A stretch of DNA of 50,000 nt from Neocallimastix lanati (nom. inval.) (taxonomy: Eukaryota; Neocallimastigomycota; Neocallimastigomycetes; Neocallimastigales; Neocallimastigaceae), in assembly GCA_016946835.1 (NCBI GenBank), contig JACVTC010000122.1, positions 195,001 through 245,000 on the forward strand, in the 5' to 3' direction. Below the pieces are notes generated by a model. That model did not search any database, had not been told where the DNA came from, and was given only the letters and a program-made list of their open reading frames with translations. Of this stretch, positions 12,301-25,275 are shown piece after piece. The position numbers were made by a program, and so were the translations under genes. The first letter of the stretch is position 1; each line of letters starts with the position of its first letter.

Positions 12301-13651
12301 TATATGCAGAGGAATTGTTTAGGGAACCGTTCACATTGGTATTATATGCAGAGGAATTGTTTAGGGAACCGTTCACATTGGTATTATATGTCGAGGAACT
12401 GTTAAGGGAACCGTTCACATTGGTATTATATGCAGAGGAATTGTTTACATTATTAAGAGAACCGTTCATATTCATATTATAAGCAGAAGTATTAAATGAC
12501 GGGTTTACATTAGTATTAAAAATCGTTGAGTTAGAGGCGCCATTATTATAACCCATACCTCCTCCATTACCATTATTATTAAAGTAAAGATTAGTATTGA
12601 AGGGGCTATAGCCACCGTTAGAGCTATAATTCATAGAAGGAATGTTGGAATTAAATGTATTGAAAGCATTACTTCCTCCCGTATTACCTCCTGGAGCAAA
12701 TCCTCCATTTGCCGAATTCATTCCATTAGAGAACGCATGACCGCCTTGCATATCCATGAGGAAGGAAGATGAAGCAGCATTAGAATAATACGGAGGCTGA
12801 GGTTGAAGAATTTGAGAAGAGAGCTGAGCTTGATTAGGTTGTGGTGGTTGAGGATGTAATCCCTGAGAAGATAGTTGCGTCGGTGGCATCTGTGATGAAG
12901 CACCAGAACGCATCATAGAATTTGGATGAAGTTGTGATTGAGATGAGGTATTTTGAGATGGTGTTTGTGCTTTTGATGGAGCTTGTGACAACGTTTGTGA
13001 TTGGGATTGAGAAGGAATCTGCGATGGAACAGACATATTTTGATTTTGTGGAGGTACATAATAAGGTTGATTCTGTTGTGGTAAACCCTGAGGACCTTGA
13101 GGACCTTGAGGACCTTGTGAAGATTGAGGTTGTGATAGTGGTGCTGGTGGTTGAAGTTGTGCCTGCGCCTGGGATTGAGATTGGGATTGTGATGGTGGGG
13201 CTCCTCCCAAAGATTGATTTGGACCTGATAGAGGTTGTTGATAGATAGAATAATTTCCCATAGCAAAAGGATAATAGTTATTTGTATTAGTCATCATGGA
13301 ACCTTGATAAGGAATCATAGTATATAAGCTTCCATCTCCACCCACGGCTTGATTTGGATGACCGACAGCTCCACTCATATGATTCATTTCTAGAGAGGAA
13401 GGACGATTAGAATTTGTTGATATAGCATTACCCATTCCCACGGTATTTGAATTGGTATTAGAGATAGGATTAGGATTGCCAGCACCACCTGGATTTAACA
13501 TCATATTCATATTATTAGCCACTGGTCCTGTGCGTTGAACATTCATTGTATTACGTTGCATTGGTTGATTCATCGGTACAGGAAGCATTGAAACGGTTTG
13601 TATATTATTTCTATCCTGAATATTTTGTTGATTATTAGAGAAACCCAGCAT
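6337..13651 (-). CDS. Giant Argonaute (N-PAZ-MID-PIWI) with a long disordered N-terminus; catalytic Asp replaced by Asn
   Basis: The family binds small guide RNAs in cytoplasmic or nuclear silencing complexes. Exon 1 is 13651-6868 and exon 2 is 6461-6337, about 2302 aa. The start is ATG 13651 (MLGFSNNQQNIQ): the TTG twelve bases upstream is not a eukaryotic start and an in-frame TAA lies just before it. Residues 1-1350 are N/S/G/Q/M-rich with tandem repeats. The core follows: N domain from about 1350 (KANFYAIQNLPI), L1 about 1520 (GRSFFTNDD), PAZ about 1570-1690 (YPHIPCIDVG), MID about 1780-1930, PIWI to about 2175 (VVQKRHHARFF, YLCSHPGLQGTSRP, PAYYAHLAAARVKYH). The 5'-phosphate ligands corresponding to human AGO2 Y529, K533, Q545, K566 and K570 are present (Y1891, K1895, Q1907, K1928, K1932). 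The slicer tetrad D597-E637-D669-H807 reads N1959-E1999-D2031-H2168, at spacings 40, 32 and 137 against 40, 32 and 138. A Gln-rich tail of roughly 85 residues separates PIWI from the last helix and terminal MYFM. It is the only intact full-length gene here. Confidence 0.95.
6462..6867 (-). other. Argonaute intron 1 (near the 3' end)
   Basis: The donor is G|GTAAAG at 6868/6867 and the acceptor TCAG ends at 6462. Splicing joins S-N-G/A in phase to TGNQTLNSS and reaches LYEPVKEELQEIMYFM. A second acceptor six bases on (ACAG ending 6456) is also in frame and would drop two residues. Unspliced reading gives a premature end in VIGS. The intron holds poly(A) and poly(T) tracts, ATCT-type repeats at about 6610-6660 and CTTTC/ATTCT repeats at 6735-6790. 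Confidence 0.88.
9890..10215 (-). repeat. In-frame 63-bp tandem repeat in the Argonaute disordered region (KEFVPG repeats)
   Basis: About five copies of a 21-residue unit lie at residues about 1145-1255. The core reads SLNGSKEFVPGLNSFG followed by SKEM; the last copy decays to KEFIPGFNN. Copies are nearly identical at the DNA level, so the expansion is recent or homogenised. The KEFVPG core resembles the end of PAM2 motifs, but the Leu-to-Phe spacing is one residue short. Confidence 0.9.
10965..11150 (-). repeat. In-frame tandem repeat, about 19 residues, three copies, in the Argonaute
   Basis: Three imperfect copies with the core NRVGGLPSMTG preceded by GIEG or GLEG lie at residues about 834-895. 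A further duplicated block, NGNGNIGGNYEHGNV, occurs twice at about 11345-11440. They lie in the Gly/Asn-rich part of the disordered region. No known motif was recognised. Confidence 0.85.
11939..11974 (-). other. PAM2-like motif in the Argonaute N-terminal region
   Basis: Residues 560-571 read SPLNPNAAVFTS. The PAM2 consensus for binding the MLLE domain of poly(A)-binding protein is roughly xxLNPxAxxFxP. The key Leu, Asn, Pro, Ala and Phe all fall in register; only the last Pro is Ser. It lies in a disordered region, where PAM2 motifs are normally found. Function is inferred from the motif alone. Confidence 0.5.
12200..12500 (-). repeat. In-frame Asn/Ser-rich repeat (YNTNVNGSLNNSSA) in the Argonaute
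   Basis: About seven copies of a 14-18 residue unit with core YNTNVNGSLN or FNTNVN(T/S)SLN lie at residues about 385-485. The unit varies in its Asn/Ser linker length. The composition is prion-like (Asn-rich), consistent with disorder and condensate formation, which is inference. Confidence 0.85.
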
Positions 13652-14965
13652 TTTTTTTCTCAATTGAGATTATACCAGGTGTGTATAACGTGTTTTTTTT
13701 TTTTTCTATTTTTTTATCAAATAAATTTGATTTAAAAAATTACAATAAATATTTTCTTATCTATGATAAAAAAAAAAGTTTATTTTTTGTAATTAAAAAT
13801 AAACTATCCTATTTAAAAAAATATTTGATTTAAAAAAAATATTATAAATTTAAATCTATTTATTTCTTTATCTATTTATTATGAAAAAAAAATATATATA
13901 TAATAAATATAATAATAATCATTAGTATTTATTTATTATTGAATTCAATTTATTACTTTAAATTTAATAAAAAAAAAAGATAGTGCAATCATATTATATA
14001 TATATAATAATGAATTAAAAGTATTCTTATTTTTCTAAAATTGATTATATATTAAATAAAAATCAGAATTTATTTATCATTGATTTCATTTAATATTTAT
14101 TTAAAAAAAAAAACAATTGTTCTGTACATCGAGTTAATAATATTAATTTCCTATAAAAAAATATTATAAATAAATGATTTTTATATTTTTATTTTTGTAA
14201 CATTACAAATTAATTGATTGTTTGATTGATTTTGATTGACATAAGCGACAAAGACTTATTTATCAATAATTTTTACTATATTGTTTATATTATACATATT
14301 ATTTGTTTTAGTATAGTACATTAATTTTATCAAAAAATACACGTTTTAAGTTTGATTTTAACTTGACTGTACTAATAAATGTCATTGATTCATTAATATC
14401 TTGTTTAAATCGCGTTTTCTTTGTATTCAATATTGAATTTATTTAAAAAAAAAAACTTTAAACATAAACATTTATTAATATTTAATTTACTTTTTTATAT
14501 TACTACATTAAATCATTAAATCATTATTTATATACTTTTTTTATATATAGTCATCCCGATTATATTTACATTATAATCAAATTATTGATTTATATAAATA
14601 ATTTGATTATTTATTTAATAATTAAAAACTATTGATATAAAACAGTACGGTTAATTTATTTGAAATTAATATTTCTTTTTTTTTTTTTTTTTTTTGATTA
14701 TTTATTTATAAATCATTAATAATTTATCACTTCTTCCTTTACAATGAAAAATTTATTGTTTTAATAATTGTGTACTTTCAAATACTTTATATTATTTAGA
14801 AAAATAAATTTAAAAATATAAAAATAAAATAAAATTATATATATAAAGATAAAGATAAGTAATATACCATATGTAATTTATAATCGATTATATTTATGAT
14901 TCGTCTTTGTATTTATTACTTTGTTCATATTTTTTTTACAAATATATAATAAATATGATTTTCTA

Positions 14966-14996
<31 letters not shown>

Positions 14997-15533
14997 TTTT
15001 CTCCTTTCTTTCTTTTGTAAATTAAATATGTTAATTATTATTTTATTAATGAAAATAGAATAAAATAATTGATATTAATTAACAACAAAAATGATTGAAG
15101 TTTTTCTTTTCTTTCCTTTTTTTTTTTATTTTTTTATATATGGCTTTCTGTTGTATATTATAAAAAAAAAAAAAAAAAAAAAAAAGTAAAGGAAATAAAA
15201 AAAAAAAAAAAAAAAAAAAAGCTAATATCTTTTAAAGAAAAGATTTTAGATGATTTGTTAATAGATAAAAAAAAAAAAAATTAGAGATTGATAATCATGA
15301 ATTTAAGTCTTCAACAATTCCTTTTTTTTTTTTTTTTCTTTATTATATTATTATTGTTGATTTCCCTTCTTTCTTTTTTTTTTTTTTTTTTTTATATAGT
15401 AATTCTTTTTTATATAGTAATTTTCTCTAAATAAATAAAAATAAAAATAAAAATAAAAAAAAAATTAAAAAAAAAAAAAAAAAAAGAATAAAAAAAAAAA
15501 ATAATAATATTTTATTTTATTAAAAATATTATT

Positions 15534-15565
<32 letters not shown>

Positions 15566-16430
15566 AAGAAAAAAAAATTATAAAAAATAAAAAAAAAAAA
15601 AAAAATTAATAATAAAATAAAGTTTTTTATTAAAAAAAAAAAATTAATAATAATAATAAATAATAAAGAATTTTATTTTATTATTAATTTTTTAATGAAT
15701 GAATAAATAAATATTTTTTTTTTTCTTTATATTCTTCATATTAGATAAATCTATATATGTACATATATTATTAAAATAATAGAAAAAAAAAAATTTTTTT
15801 TATTAATAAAAAAATTTTTTATTTATATTATTTATATTTTCATATTTAATAAAATTAATAAATAATAAAATTAATAATAACAATAGTACATTATTAAATA
15901 AATATGAAAATAAATAAATAAATAAAATTTTTTAATATAAATTAAACTATTCATTTAAAGAGAGTTTAAAATCCTAAGAATTAAATGAATATAACATTAA
16001 TATCTAAATAAATAATTAATTAAAACCATAAAACTGAAAAAATTTAATCATTTATTGATCTATTTATTATTTATTTATTTATTTATTAATTTATTTATTA
16101 ATATATATATCTATTTATTCATTGATATATTAGTGTCTTTAATTAAATGCAAAGGAAGGTGCTAATTCTCTCTGAAAATGGACAAAATGGATTAGCAAAA
16201 AAAGAAAAAAAGAAAAAGAAACTTTAAATTTATTATGGTAAAATAAATTAAAAAAAAAAAAAAACATGAATCCTTGATTTTCACATTTAGAACAATAGAA
16301 TCTCTTCTATAATACTTTTCTTTATTATAAAACGATTCTTTTAACGTATCATGTAAAAATAATGAAAGGTTACTATTAACAGTCTTCTAAATACTAACAA
16401 TAATCAATAATCACTGATAATTAATACTAA
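13652..16430. other. A+T-rich intergenic region upstream of the Argonaute gene
   Basis: This should contain the Argonaute promoter and 5' UTR. I see only low-complexity A+T DNA with poly(A)/poly(T) tracts (for example 14980-15000, 15162-15220, 15384-15394, 15535-15557) and short AATA or TTTA runs. A slightly more complex patch lies at 14210-14430. A 26-codon ATG-to-stop ORF at 16147-16227 on the plus strand is too short to call. No gene or RNA was recognised. Confidence 0.6.
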
Positions 16431-16433
16431 TAA

Positions 16434-16487
16434 TAATATTATAATTATTATTATTATTATTATTATAATTACTATTATTCATTATTA

Positions 16488-16520
<33 letters not shown>

Positions 16521-16568
16521 TATTATTATTATTATTATTATTTATTATATATTATTATTATTATTATA

Positions 16569-16602
<34 letters not shown>

Positions 16603-16621
16603 TATTATTATTATTATTATA

Positions 16622-16665
<44 letters not shown>

Positions 16666-16676
16666 GTATTAGTATA

Positions 16677-16760
<84 letters not shown>

Positions 16761-16778
16761 TTATTATTATTATTATTA

Positions 16779-16812
<34 letters not shown>

Positions 16813-16830
16813 ATTATTATTTATTATTAT
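16434..16830. repeat. Imperfect ATT/TTA trinucleotide array
   Basis: Nearly 400 bp of TTA repeats, interrupted by occasional TTTA, TATA and TTAGTATTAG steps. The longest uninterrupted stretch is at about 16677-16760. No coding sense. Confidence 0.95.
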
Positions 16831-17565
16831 TTTCACTATAATTGATTTTCTTAAATTGCTTTGGACCATTATTGTTGTTCCTAACTAATAGAGATAGAAA
16901 AATCTTTTCTTACATATTAAAAACTAAAAATAAAAAAAATTTAATTTCATATGAATCTATCATTATATATTAAATAAAATTCTTAATATTTTATTACTTT
17001 GTGAGGATGAAAAATGAATAAATGAGTATATTTTTTATATGAATTTATTTATTTAATATTTATTTATCTATTTATTATTTATTTATTTATCTATTTATTT
17101 ATTTATTTATTAAACAATGTTAGTTTATTTAATATACCAGAAATTCTTCAAATTAAATTAAATATACTTTTTAATATATATATATATATAAAAAAAGCAT
17201 ATTAATTATAAAATAAAAAAATGTACCTATGATGTGTAATGTAGCATATGTTTGTATACAACATTGTACCTTTAATGTTTAATTTTTCTTCTCTCATCAT
17301 CATCATCATCATCCCTTGAATACTCTTGGTAATGATGAAGGGTTATACAATATAGAAAAGTTATCATTAAAATATTCATTTCTATTGTTAACATTGTTAT
17401 CTATTTTTTTTTATATACATATATTCAATGTAATCCATCTAGTTTACATTTTTATATTTTTTTTATATAGACAGTTGTCAATGTAGTTTACATTTTATTC
17501 TACTTTTTATTTTATTCTTTTAATTTTATGTAGAAAGTTAACATTTTTCATTACAATTTAATAAT
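16831..17565. other. A+T-rich spacer with a short complex island
   Basis: Mostly TTTA and TATA simple sequence. The patch 17220-17345 is of higher complexity and includes an ATC run (17297-17314) and AATACTCTTGG. A GTTTACATT motif recurs at about 17430 and 17485. No gene was recognised. Confidence 0.5.
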
Positions 17566-18090
17566 AAATAATAATAAAAAGAGTATTTATTAATAATAAA
17601 TAATAAATAATTGAATAATTGAATAATTGAATAATTGAATAATAGAATAATGGAATAATAAATAATAAATAATAAATAATAAATAATAAATAATAAATAA
17701 TAAATAATAAATAATAAATAATAAATAATAAATAATAAATAATAAATAATAAATAATAAATAATAAATAATAAATAATAAATAATAAATAATAAATAATA
17801 AATAATAAATAATAAATAATAAATAATAAATAATTGAATAATAAATAATAAATAATTGAATAATTGAATAATAGAATAATGGAATAATAAATAATAAATA
17901 ATAAATAATAAATAATAAATAATAAATAATAAATAATAAATAATAAATAATAAATAATAAATAATAATAAATATTAAATATTAAATAGTAAATAGTAAAT
18001 AGTAAATAGTAAATAGTAAATCGTAAATAATTGAATAATAAATAATAAAAAGAAGAGTATTAATAAATAAATAATAAATAATAAATATTG
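17566..18090. repeat. (AATAAAT)n minisatellite array, A-strand orientation
   Basis: A heptanucleotide AATAAAT array on the plus strand, flanked by AAAAAGAG-containing units near 17577 and 18048. An internal block with TAATTGAATAATAGAATAATGG occurs twice, at about 17641 and 17870, 229 bp apart. Confidence 0.9.
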
Positions 18091-19675
18091 AAAAGATTTT
18101 TAATTAGTAAAAAAAAATTTTATTTTAATAATTTTTATAATCAAATATTTTAAATATAAAAAAATTGTTATTTTTTTTTTATTTTTAATTTCATTTGTTA
18201 AATTTTTTTTTAATTTTTTAAATTTTTTATTTCAATTTTTACCATATATGGAATTTTTATTAAAAAAACAATCAATTTTGATTTAAATTGAAGATCAATT
18301 AAAATATTCAAACAAATTATTAAATTAAATGTAATACAATATATTTATATATATTAACTTTTAATTCATAAATATATTCTATTAAATATATTTTATTTAT
18401 AGAAAAAATAAAATTAAGGAATATACTTTAATTTATTATCCATGTATATTAATTATATATTATCTTTATAAACAGCATTTCTTAATCTTTTTTTTAAACT
18501 TTTTTATTAAAATTTATTTTTTAATTAATAATTGATAATAATTAAAAAAATTTTTATATATATATATTCTATTCTATACTATACTATAATATATATATTC
18601 AATAAATTAATTTAAATATTCTGTAGAATCATTAAAATTGTACAACTCTAATTACTTTATTTTATATTAAATTTATTTATTTTAATTGAAAATCAATATT
18701 ATTATATATGTATTATATATTTAAATAGTATTGTTAGCTATGAGACTAATTTAATTTAAATTTTTTTTATTAAAAAAAAAGGTTTCATTAATAATAATAT
18801 AAAAAATTTATATTAATTTAAATAGTAAATATACATATATTAGAGTATAAATTGATGTACGGTGGATAGTCTACTTGGATATAATTTATTTTCATTGTAT
18901 ATATATTAAATATATAAAATACAGTTAATTGTAAATATATTAAATTCTATTAAACATTGAGATTGATTTTAATACAAACAAAAATAAAATTAAACTTTAT
19001 TTTATATTTAAATAAAAATAAATATAAAAAAATAAAAATAAAAATTTTTATTAATTAAATGAAAATAATGTGTTAGAAAAATAACAATTATAGTTAATAC
19101 TATATATTTATTGATATATTCAATTATATTAATTATTACAATATTTTATTTATATGAGTAAGAACTACTATCTAATAATTATATTCTCGAATTATTATAT
19201 AATATATGAGCATTAAAATAATTGGTATGACATCACATGATACCATTAATATATTAATAAGCAATATCATATATTAATATAATAATATAAAATATATTAC
19301 ATATAATTATTTAATATACTATAGTAATTATTTTATAAACATATATTTCTAAATTAACAAAATATAATAAATGATAATTGCAAAAGTTCAAAATTCATAA
19401 CATAATGAATAAAATAAAAAAATATGAAATAAAAAAAGAAAAAAAAATTTAATAAAAAAAAATATGAAATAAAAAAGAAAAATAAAAAAAATAAAAAAAA
19501 TATGAAATAAAAAAGAAAAAGGCAAGGTAAATATTTTATATATGCTTATCATATATTAAAGTATACTATAATAATATTGAATATATAAATATATAAATTT
19601 TTTTTAAAATTTCTAAAATTTTATTTAGAAGACTTGTTAAGTGGTAAGAAGAAGGAAGAAGGAAGAAGGAAATAA
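18091..19675. other. A+T-rich spacer between the first inverted pair of arrays
   Basis: No ORF of note. It contains three copies of an AAATATGAAATAAAAAAG-type unit at 19410-19520 and a GAAGAAGGAAGAAGGAA run at 19650-19672. Nothing recognisable as a gene or RNA. Confidence 0.5.
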
Positions 19676-20600
19676 ATTTATTATTATTTATTATTTATTA
19701 TTTATTAATAAATACTCTTTTTATTTTTTTATTTTTTATTATTTATTATTTAAATAAGAACTTTTATATCATTCCATATGTAATCCTATAATCCTAATTA
19801 ATTGTTATTCATTATTAAAATTATTAATATCATTCCGTACATAATCCTATAATTAATTGTTATTCATTATTAAAATTATTAATTTATTAGTCTACATTAA
19901 TTAATGTAGATTTAGACGTTTATTCATTAGTATTAATTAATTACTATTCATATACAATTATTAATCATTTTATAATGATTATTCATTTTTCATTTATTTA
20001 GTATTATTTTATTATTATATATTATTAATCATTTTATAATGATTATTCATTTTTCATTTAGTATTAATTATTGTTCATTCATTCATTATTATTTAGTAGT
20101 GAATGTTACACCTAGTTGATTATTCATCATTTTCTGTTTCAGTTAACACTACCATTTAATATTATTTAATATGATTTAATATGATTTATTTAGTTTTAAA
20201 TATAGTAATTTTATTGATATATATTGTGACCATTCAATACATTTTCATCTATCAATTATTATTTTTTATTTTGTTTTTTTTTACATCATATTTACTATAT
20301 ACATTTATTTACTTTTTATTTTGATGTTATTAATATATTCATTGTTATTTATTTTTATTTTTTATTTGTTTTTTATTTTTTTATTTGTTTTTTTAGTTAA
20401 AATACTATGAATAATTATTGACTATATTATTATTAATAAAAAAAAAAAGTGTATGACAAAAGAAATATTTAATGACATGTCTTTTATTTTTTTATTTTTT
20501 TCACAATATACTATTTGTATTTGTTACAGATTCTATAATATTTATATTAAATTAAATAATTAAAATTAAAAATAATTAAACATATTTATGACAGTTTTGT
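19676..20600. repeat. Short (ATTTATT)n block followed by two duplicated A+T-rich segments
   Basis: The block at 19676-19752 has one palindrome-CTCTTTTT unit. It is followed by a duplicated segment of about 60 bp beginning ATCATTCC at about 19769 and 19830, and by a duplicated TAATCATTTTATAATGATTA segment at about 19962 and 20024. The segments are internally palindromic (ATCATTTTATAATGAT). No coding content. Confidence 0.7.
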
Positions 20601-20679
20601 ATATATTGTTGTATCATATCACAAAAATTATGTATTTATTTATAATTAATATGTCTTTTAAATTATTCCATTATTTATT

Positions 20680-21350
20680 GTTTATTAATAAATACTTATT
20701 TTATTATTTATTACTTTTATTATTTATATTAATAAATACTCTTTTTATTTATTACATTTATTATTTATTAATAAATACTCTTTTTATTTATTACTTTTAT
20801 TATTTATATTAATAAATACTCTTTTTATTTATTACATTTATTATTTATTAATAAATACTCTTTTTATTTATTACATTTTTTATTTATTAATAAATACTCT
20901 TTTTATTTATTACATTTTTTATTTATTAATAAATACTCTTTTTATTATTTATTATTTATTATTTATTTATTATTCCATTATTTATTATTTATTATTTATT
21001 TATTATTTATTATTTATTATTTATTATTTATTATTTATTATTTATTATTTATTATTTATTATTTATTATTTATTATTTATAATTTATTATTTATTATTTA
21101 TTATTTATTATTTATTATTTATTATTTATTATTCAATTATTTATTATTTATTATTTATTATTTATTATATATTATTTATTATTTATTATTTATTATTCAA
21201 TTATTTATTATTTATTTATTATTCCATTATTTATTATTTATTATTTATTTATTATTCCATTATTTATTATTTATTATTTATTATTATTTATTTTATTTAT
21301 TATTCAATTATTTATTATTTATTTATTTATTTATTTATTTAGTTAGTTAG
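20680..21350. repeat. (ATTTATT)n minisatellite array, T-strand orientation
   Basis: Heptanucleotide TTATTTA repeats. The first part (20680-20945) is a tandem array of roughly 40-bp units that join the palindrome TATTTATTAATAAATA-like core to CTCTTTTT; the second part is plain TTATTTA with scattered ATTCCATT or ATTCAATT variants. Confidence 0.9.
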
Positions 21351-23903
21351 TTATTTTGTTAATGAATATATTAAAATAATTTTTTTTTTGCTTTTTTAAT
21401 TTTTACTAAAATCAATAAATTTTATTTTTTTTATGGTTATTTTTATGGTACTTTTTTTTTTTATTTTAAATATATATATATTTTTTTTATGTTTTTCATA
21501 ACTTTTAATTAATTATTTTTAATCTATTAATTCATTAACAGATGGGAGGGTACTCTCTTCATTAAAAAAAGATCAATGTTACTTTTTGGAATTTTTTTCT
21601 TTTTTTTAGTTTATAAGTGTTTTTATCTTTATTTTTATTTTTGTTTTTATTCTATTTTATTATTTATTTTTTTAATTTCTTAACCTATGTATTAATTGGG
21701 TGGTGTCATAGGAATGATACTGTCATTTAGATTTATATTTTTATATTGAAGGATCAAAAAGAAAAAAAAAATTTTTTTTTTATTGAATTAGAAAGTAAAT
21801 TAACCAGTTAAAATAAAATTAACCAGTTAAGATAAATCCATAGGTATTGCTGTTGGTATAAAGAGGGGAAAAAAATAAAATAAAATAAAATAAAATAAAA
21901 TAGAAAAAAAATATAATAATTTAAAGTTTTTGTTAATTATTTCTAGAAAAATCTCAAGTAAAAAGAATACCAATCTTCACTTTTTTTTCGTTTTTTTTTT
22001 TTTTTTTTTATTCTATTCCAATATTGAAATTTAATTACTTTATCTCAGGTTAAACTGAATTTAGATAACAATCACAAACGATAAAAAAAAAATAATAATA
22101 ATAAAGATAGATAATAATATTAAAAATATGTTAAAAAAAAAATTAATAGTACTACTAATATAAAATTATAAGAATAACCAATAATTAACAAAAGTATTAA
22201 GGAAAGAGGAAGAGGAAGAGGAAAAGAGAATTCTTTTTTTTTTTTTCATTCCTTTTAAAGATGCTCAATTTCATTTGAATCCTATTAAATCTATCTACAA
22301 TATTTATATTAATTAGTATTTAGATAGTATAATTATTCATTTAATAAAACAAAAAAAAATTTTAAATGACTTCTTTTTTTTATAATATAAAAAAAAAAAA
22401 AAAAAAAGAATAAAGAATAGAGAATAGAGAAAGAGATAAAAAGGAAAAGGAAGAAGACCATGTTCTTACTCTAACCAAAGGATTATAATAACATATATTT
22501 ATAAATCTAATATATATATTTTCTTTTACAAGCTCCCTAACAAAATTAATAATTAATAATAATAATAATAATAATTAGATTTTAATGAGATTTACTATCT
22601 CTATAATTATTTATGATATTTAATATTTATAATATTTATATTTAATATTTAATATTTAAATATATATATCTTTATAAAATTTTTTTTTCTGTTTTTTTAT
22701 TAATTTTAATTTATTGCTGTATAATTTTTTACCCCATTAAAAAAAAAAAAATTAAATTTAAAAAATAAAAAATAAAAACTTTAATTTATAATAAAATTTA
22801 AAATTATTCCATTAATAAATGGAAAATTAAAAAATAAAAAAAAATTTATATAAATATTATAAAGAATTAATTCATCCTATATATAACAATTAATTGATTA
22901 TATATACAAAATTGTATAGAATATATAAACACCTATAGATTTAAAATAAAAGAATATGAAAAAAAAATTAAAAAAAAAAAAATTGAAAAATGAACAATAC
23001 TAAAAAGAAAAAAAAATTTTTTTTAAAAAATGGAAAAATTTTTTTTAAATTAATTTAAATCATTAATTCATTAAATTTATTATTTAATATATTGATTATA
23101 TAAAATATATATATTTAACAAATATATTATACATACATATCAGTAGATTCAACATATATTTTACTAATAAATAATTAAATAATTAAAAATAAAAAAATAA
23201 ATAAATAAATATTATATTTAAATATTTAATTAAAATATAAATATATATGTTAATTATATTTAAATTTATTCCCTCTTTCTCAACTATTAATTAATTATTT
23301 TTATCTAATTATACATTATTATTATATTATTTATTTAATTATATATTATTTATTTAGTTGTACATTATTATATTATTTATATAATTATATATTATTTATT
23401 TAGTTATATATTATTATATTATTATTTATTTAATTTAGTTATATATTGTTATTTATTTAAATATATATATTATTATTTATTTATATATATATTGTTATTT
23501 ATTTAAATATATATTATTATTTATTTAATAATATTTTTTATTTATTTAGTTATACATTATTATTATATTATTTATTTATATATATATTGTTATTTATTTA
23601 GTTCTATATTTTTATTATTATATTATTTGATTTAGTTCTATATTATTATTTATTTAATTTACTTTTCAAGTAATAAATAAGATCTTTTTTTTTTTTTTTT
23701 ATTTGTGAACTTTGAGATGGAGGTTAAGTTGATAGAAATAAAAACAATTTCAAATAATTGTAAATAGATTTTTGTATTGAAATTAAAAAAAATTATAAAT
23801 AAATAAATAATTAATTAATTAATAAAGTAATTAATAATAATAACCTGTAGTAATAATAATTAATAATAATAATAATAATATTTAATAATAATAATAATAA
23901 TAT

Positions 23904-23960
<57 letters not shown>

Positions 23961-24869
23961 TTTAATAATAATAATAATAATATTTAATAATAATAATAAT
24001 AATAATAATAATTAGAAATAGAATAGGACTTTCATTTAAACTATTTAAAATACCTATTTAATAGAGATTCAAGTTTTATATCTATCTATTGATATATTAA
24101 TTGATATATTGATATAATCTTCTTTTAACTGTAACCTTTAGATATACCAATTTTAAATGATTAAATCAATAGATTTTTATATTTCCAAATTCATAAAATA
24201 TATATATATGTCCCTTTATTAATATGAATGAATGAATAAATAAATATCCCTTTATTAATATAAATGAATGAATAAATAAATAAATATCCCTTTATTAATA
24301 TGAATGAATAAATAAATAAATAGATATAGGTGTATTTATTAATAGGAATAAATAAATAAGATATATAAATGTATTTGTCCCTTTTCTTATTTTAATACAC
24401 ATTATCTTTTTAAATATAAATTTATACAGAAAAAAATTAACTAAAATAAAAAAATAAATAGAAGCCATAAAATTAGGTTAAATTCAATCGATTAAAAACA
24501 TGAAAAATAAAGAACATGCCAAGTTTTTATTTTTTTTCTTTTTTTCTTCTGTTTATTTAATGAGCCAAAATAAATAAATAAATAAATAAATTTAACTTGT
24601 CAATTAAAAAGAATAACAAAATCAAGTTCAGGATTTAGAAAGATTTCTATAAATTTCAAAAATAAATGAATTGATAAAATAAATAAATAAATAAATAAAA
24701 TAAATAAATATAATAAAATAAAATGAATAAACAAATAAAATAAATAAATAAATAAAATAAATAAAAGCAAAAGATGAAGAGTGAGAATTTGCTCTTAGCA
24801 AATCGAATGAGGATTAATGCACTTTATATATATATATTTAATTCTATATTAAAATTAATTTTTTATTAT
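21351..24869. repeat. A+T-rich spacer with microsatellites
   Basis: Includes a (TAAAA)n run at 21875-21900, purine-rich GAGGAAGAGGAAGAGG at 22205-22222, imperfect TTATTTAGTTATATATTATT repeats at 23290-23650, an AAT array with regular TTT breaks at 23855-24011, and a 36-40 bp tandem repeat starting TCCCTTTATTAATA at 24211, 24247 and 24287. A slightly more complex stretch at 24770-24825 has no recognisable product. Confidence 0.7.
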
Positions 24870-25275
24870 ATCGTATTAATAAATAATTAAATAATAAATA
24901 ATAAATAATAAATAATAAATAATAAAAAGAGTATTTATTAATAAATAATAAATAATAAATAATAAATAATAAATAATAAAAAGAGTGTTTATTAATAAAT
25001 AATAAATAATAAATAATTATAAAAAGAGTATTTATTAATAAATAATAAATAATAAATAATTATAAAAAGAGTATTTATTAATAAATAATAAATAATAAAT
25101 AATTATAAAAAGAGTATTTATTAATAAATAATAAATAATAAATAATTATAAAAAAAGTATTTATTAATAAGTAATAAATAATAATAAATAATAAAAAGAG
25201 TATTTATTAATAAATAATAAATAATAAATAATAAATAATAAATAATAAATAATAAATAATAAATAATTGAATAAT
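24870..25275. repeat. (AATAAAT)n array with 43-bp AAAAAGAG units
   Basis: Seven AAAAAGAG-palindrome units on the plus strand. Four of them, starting at 25021, 25064, 25107 and 25150, repeat with an exact 43-bp period. Confidence 0.92.

Noticed and set aside
12195-13266. Plus- and minus-strand ORFs overlapping the Argonaute low-complexity region
   Set aside because: Off-frame shadows of repetitive coding DNA, without any domain.
13652-13663. Start at the TTG upstream (MRKKML... reading)
   Set aside because: TTG is not a usual nuclear start; the first in-frame ATG is at 13651, in an A-rich context with A at -3.
16147-16227. A 26-codon ORF (MQRKVLILSENGQNGLAKK...)
   Set aside because: Too short and isolated; poly-A-derived Lys tail; no flanking exon found.
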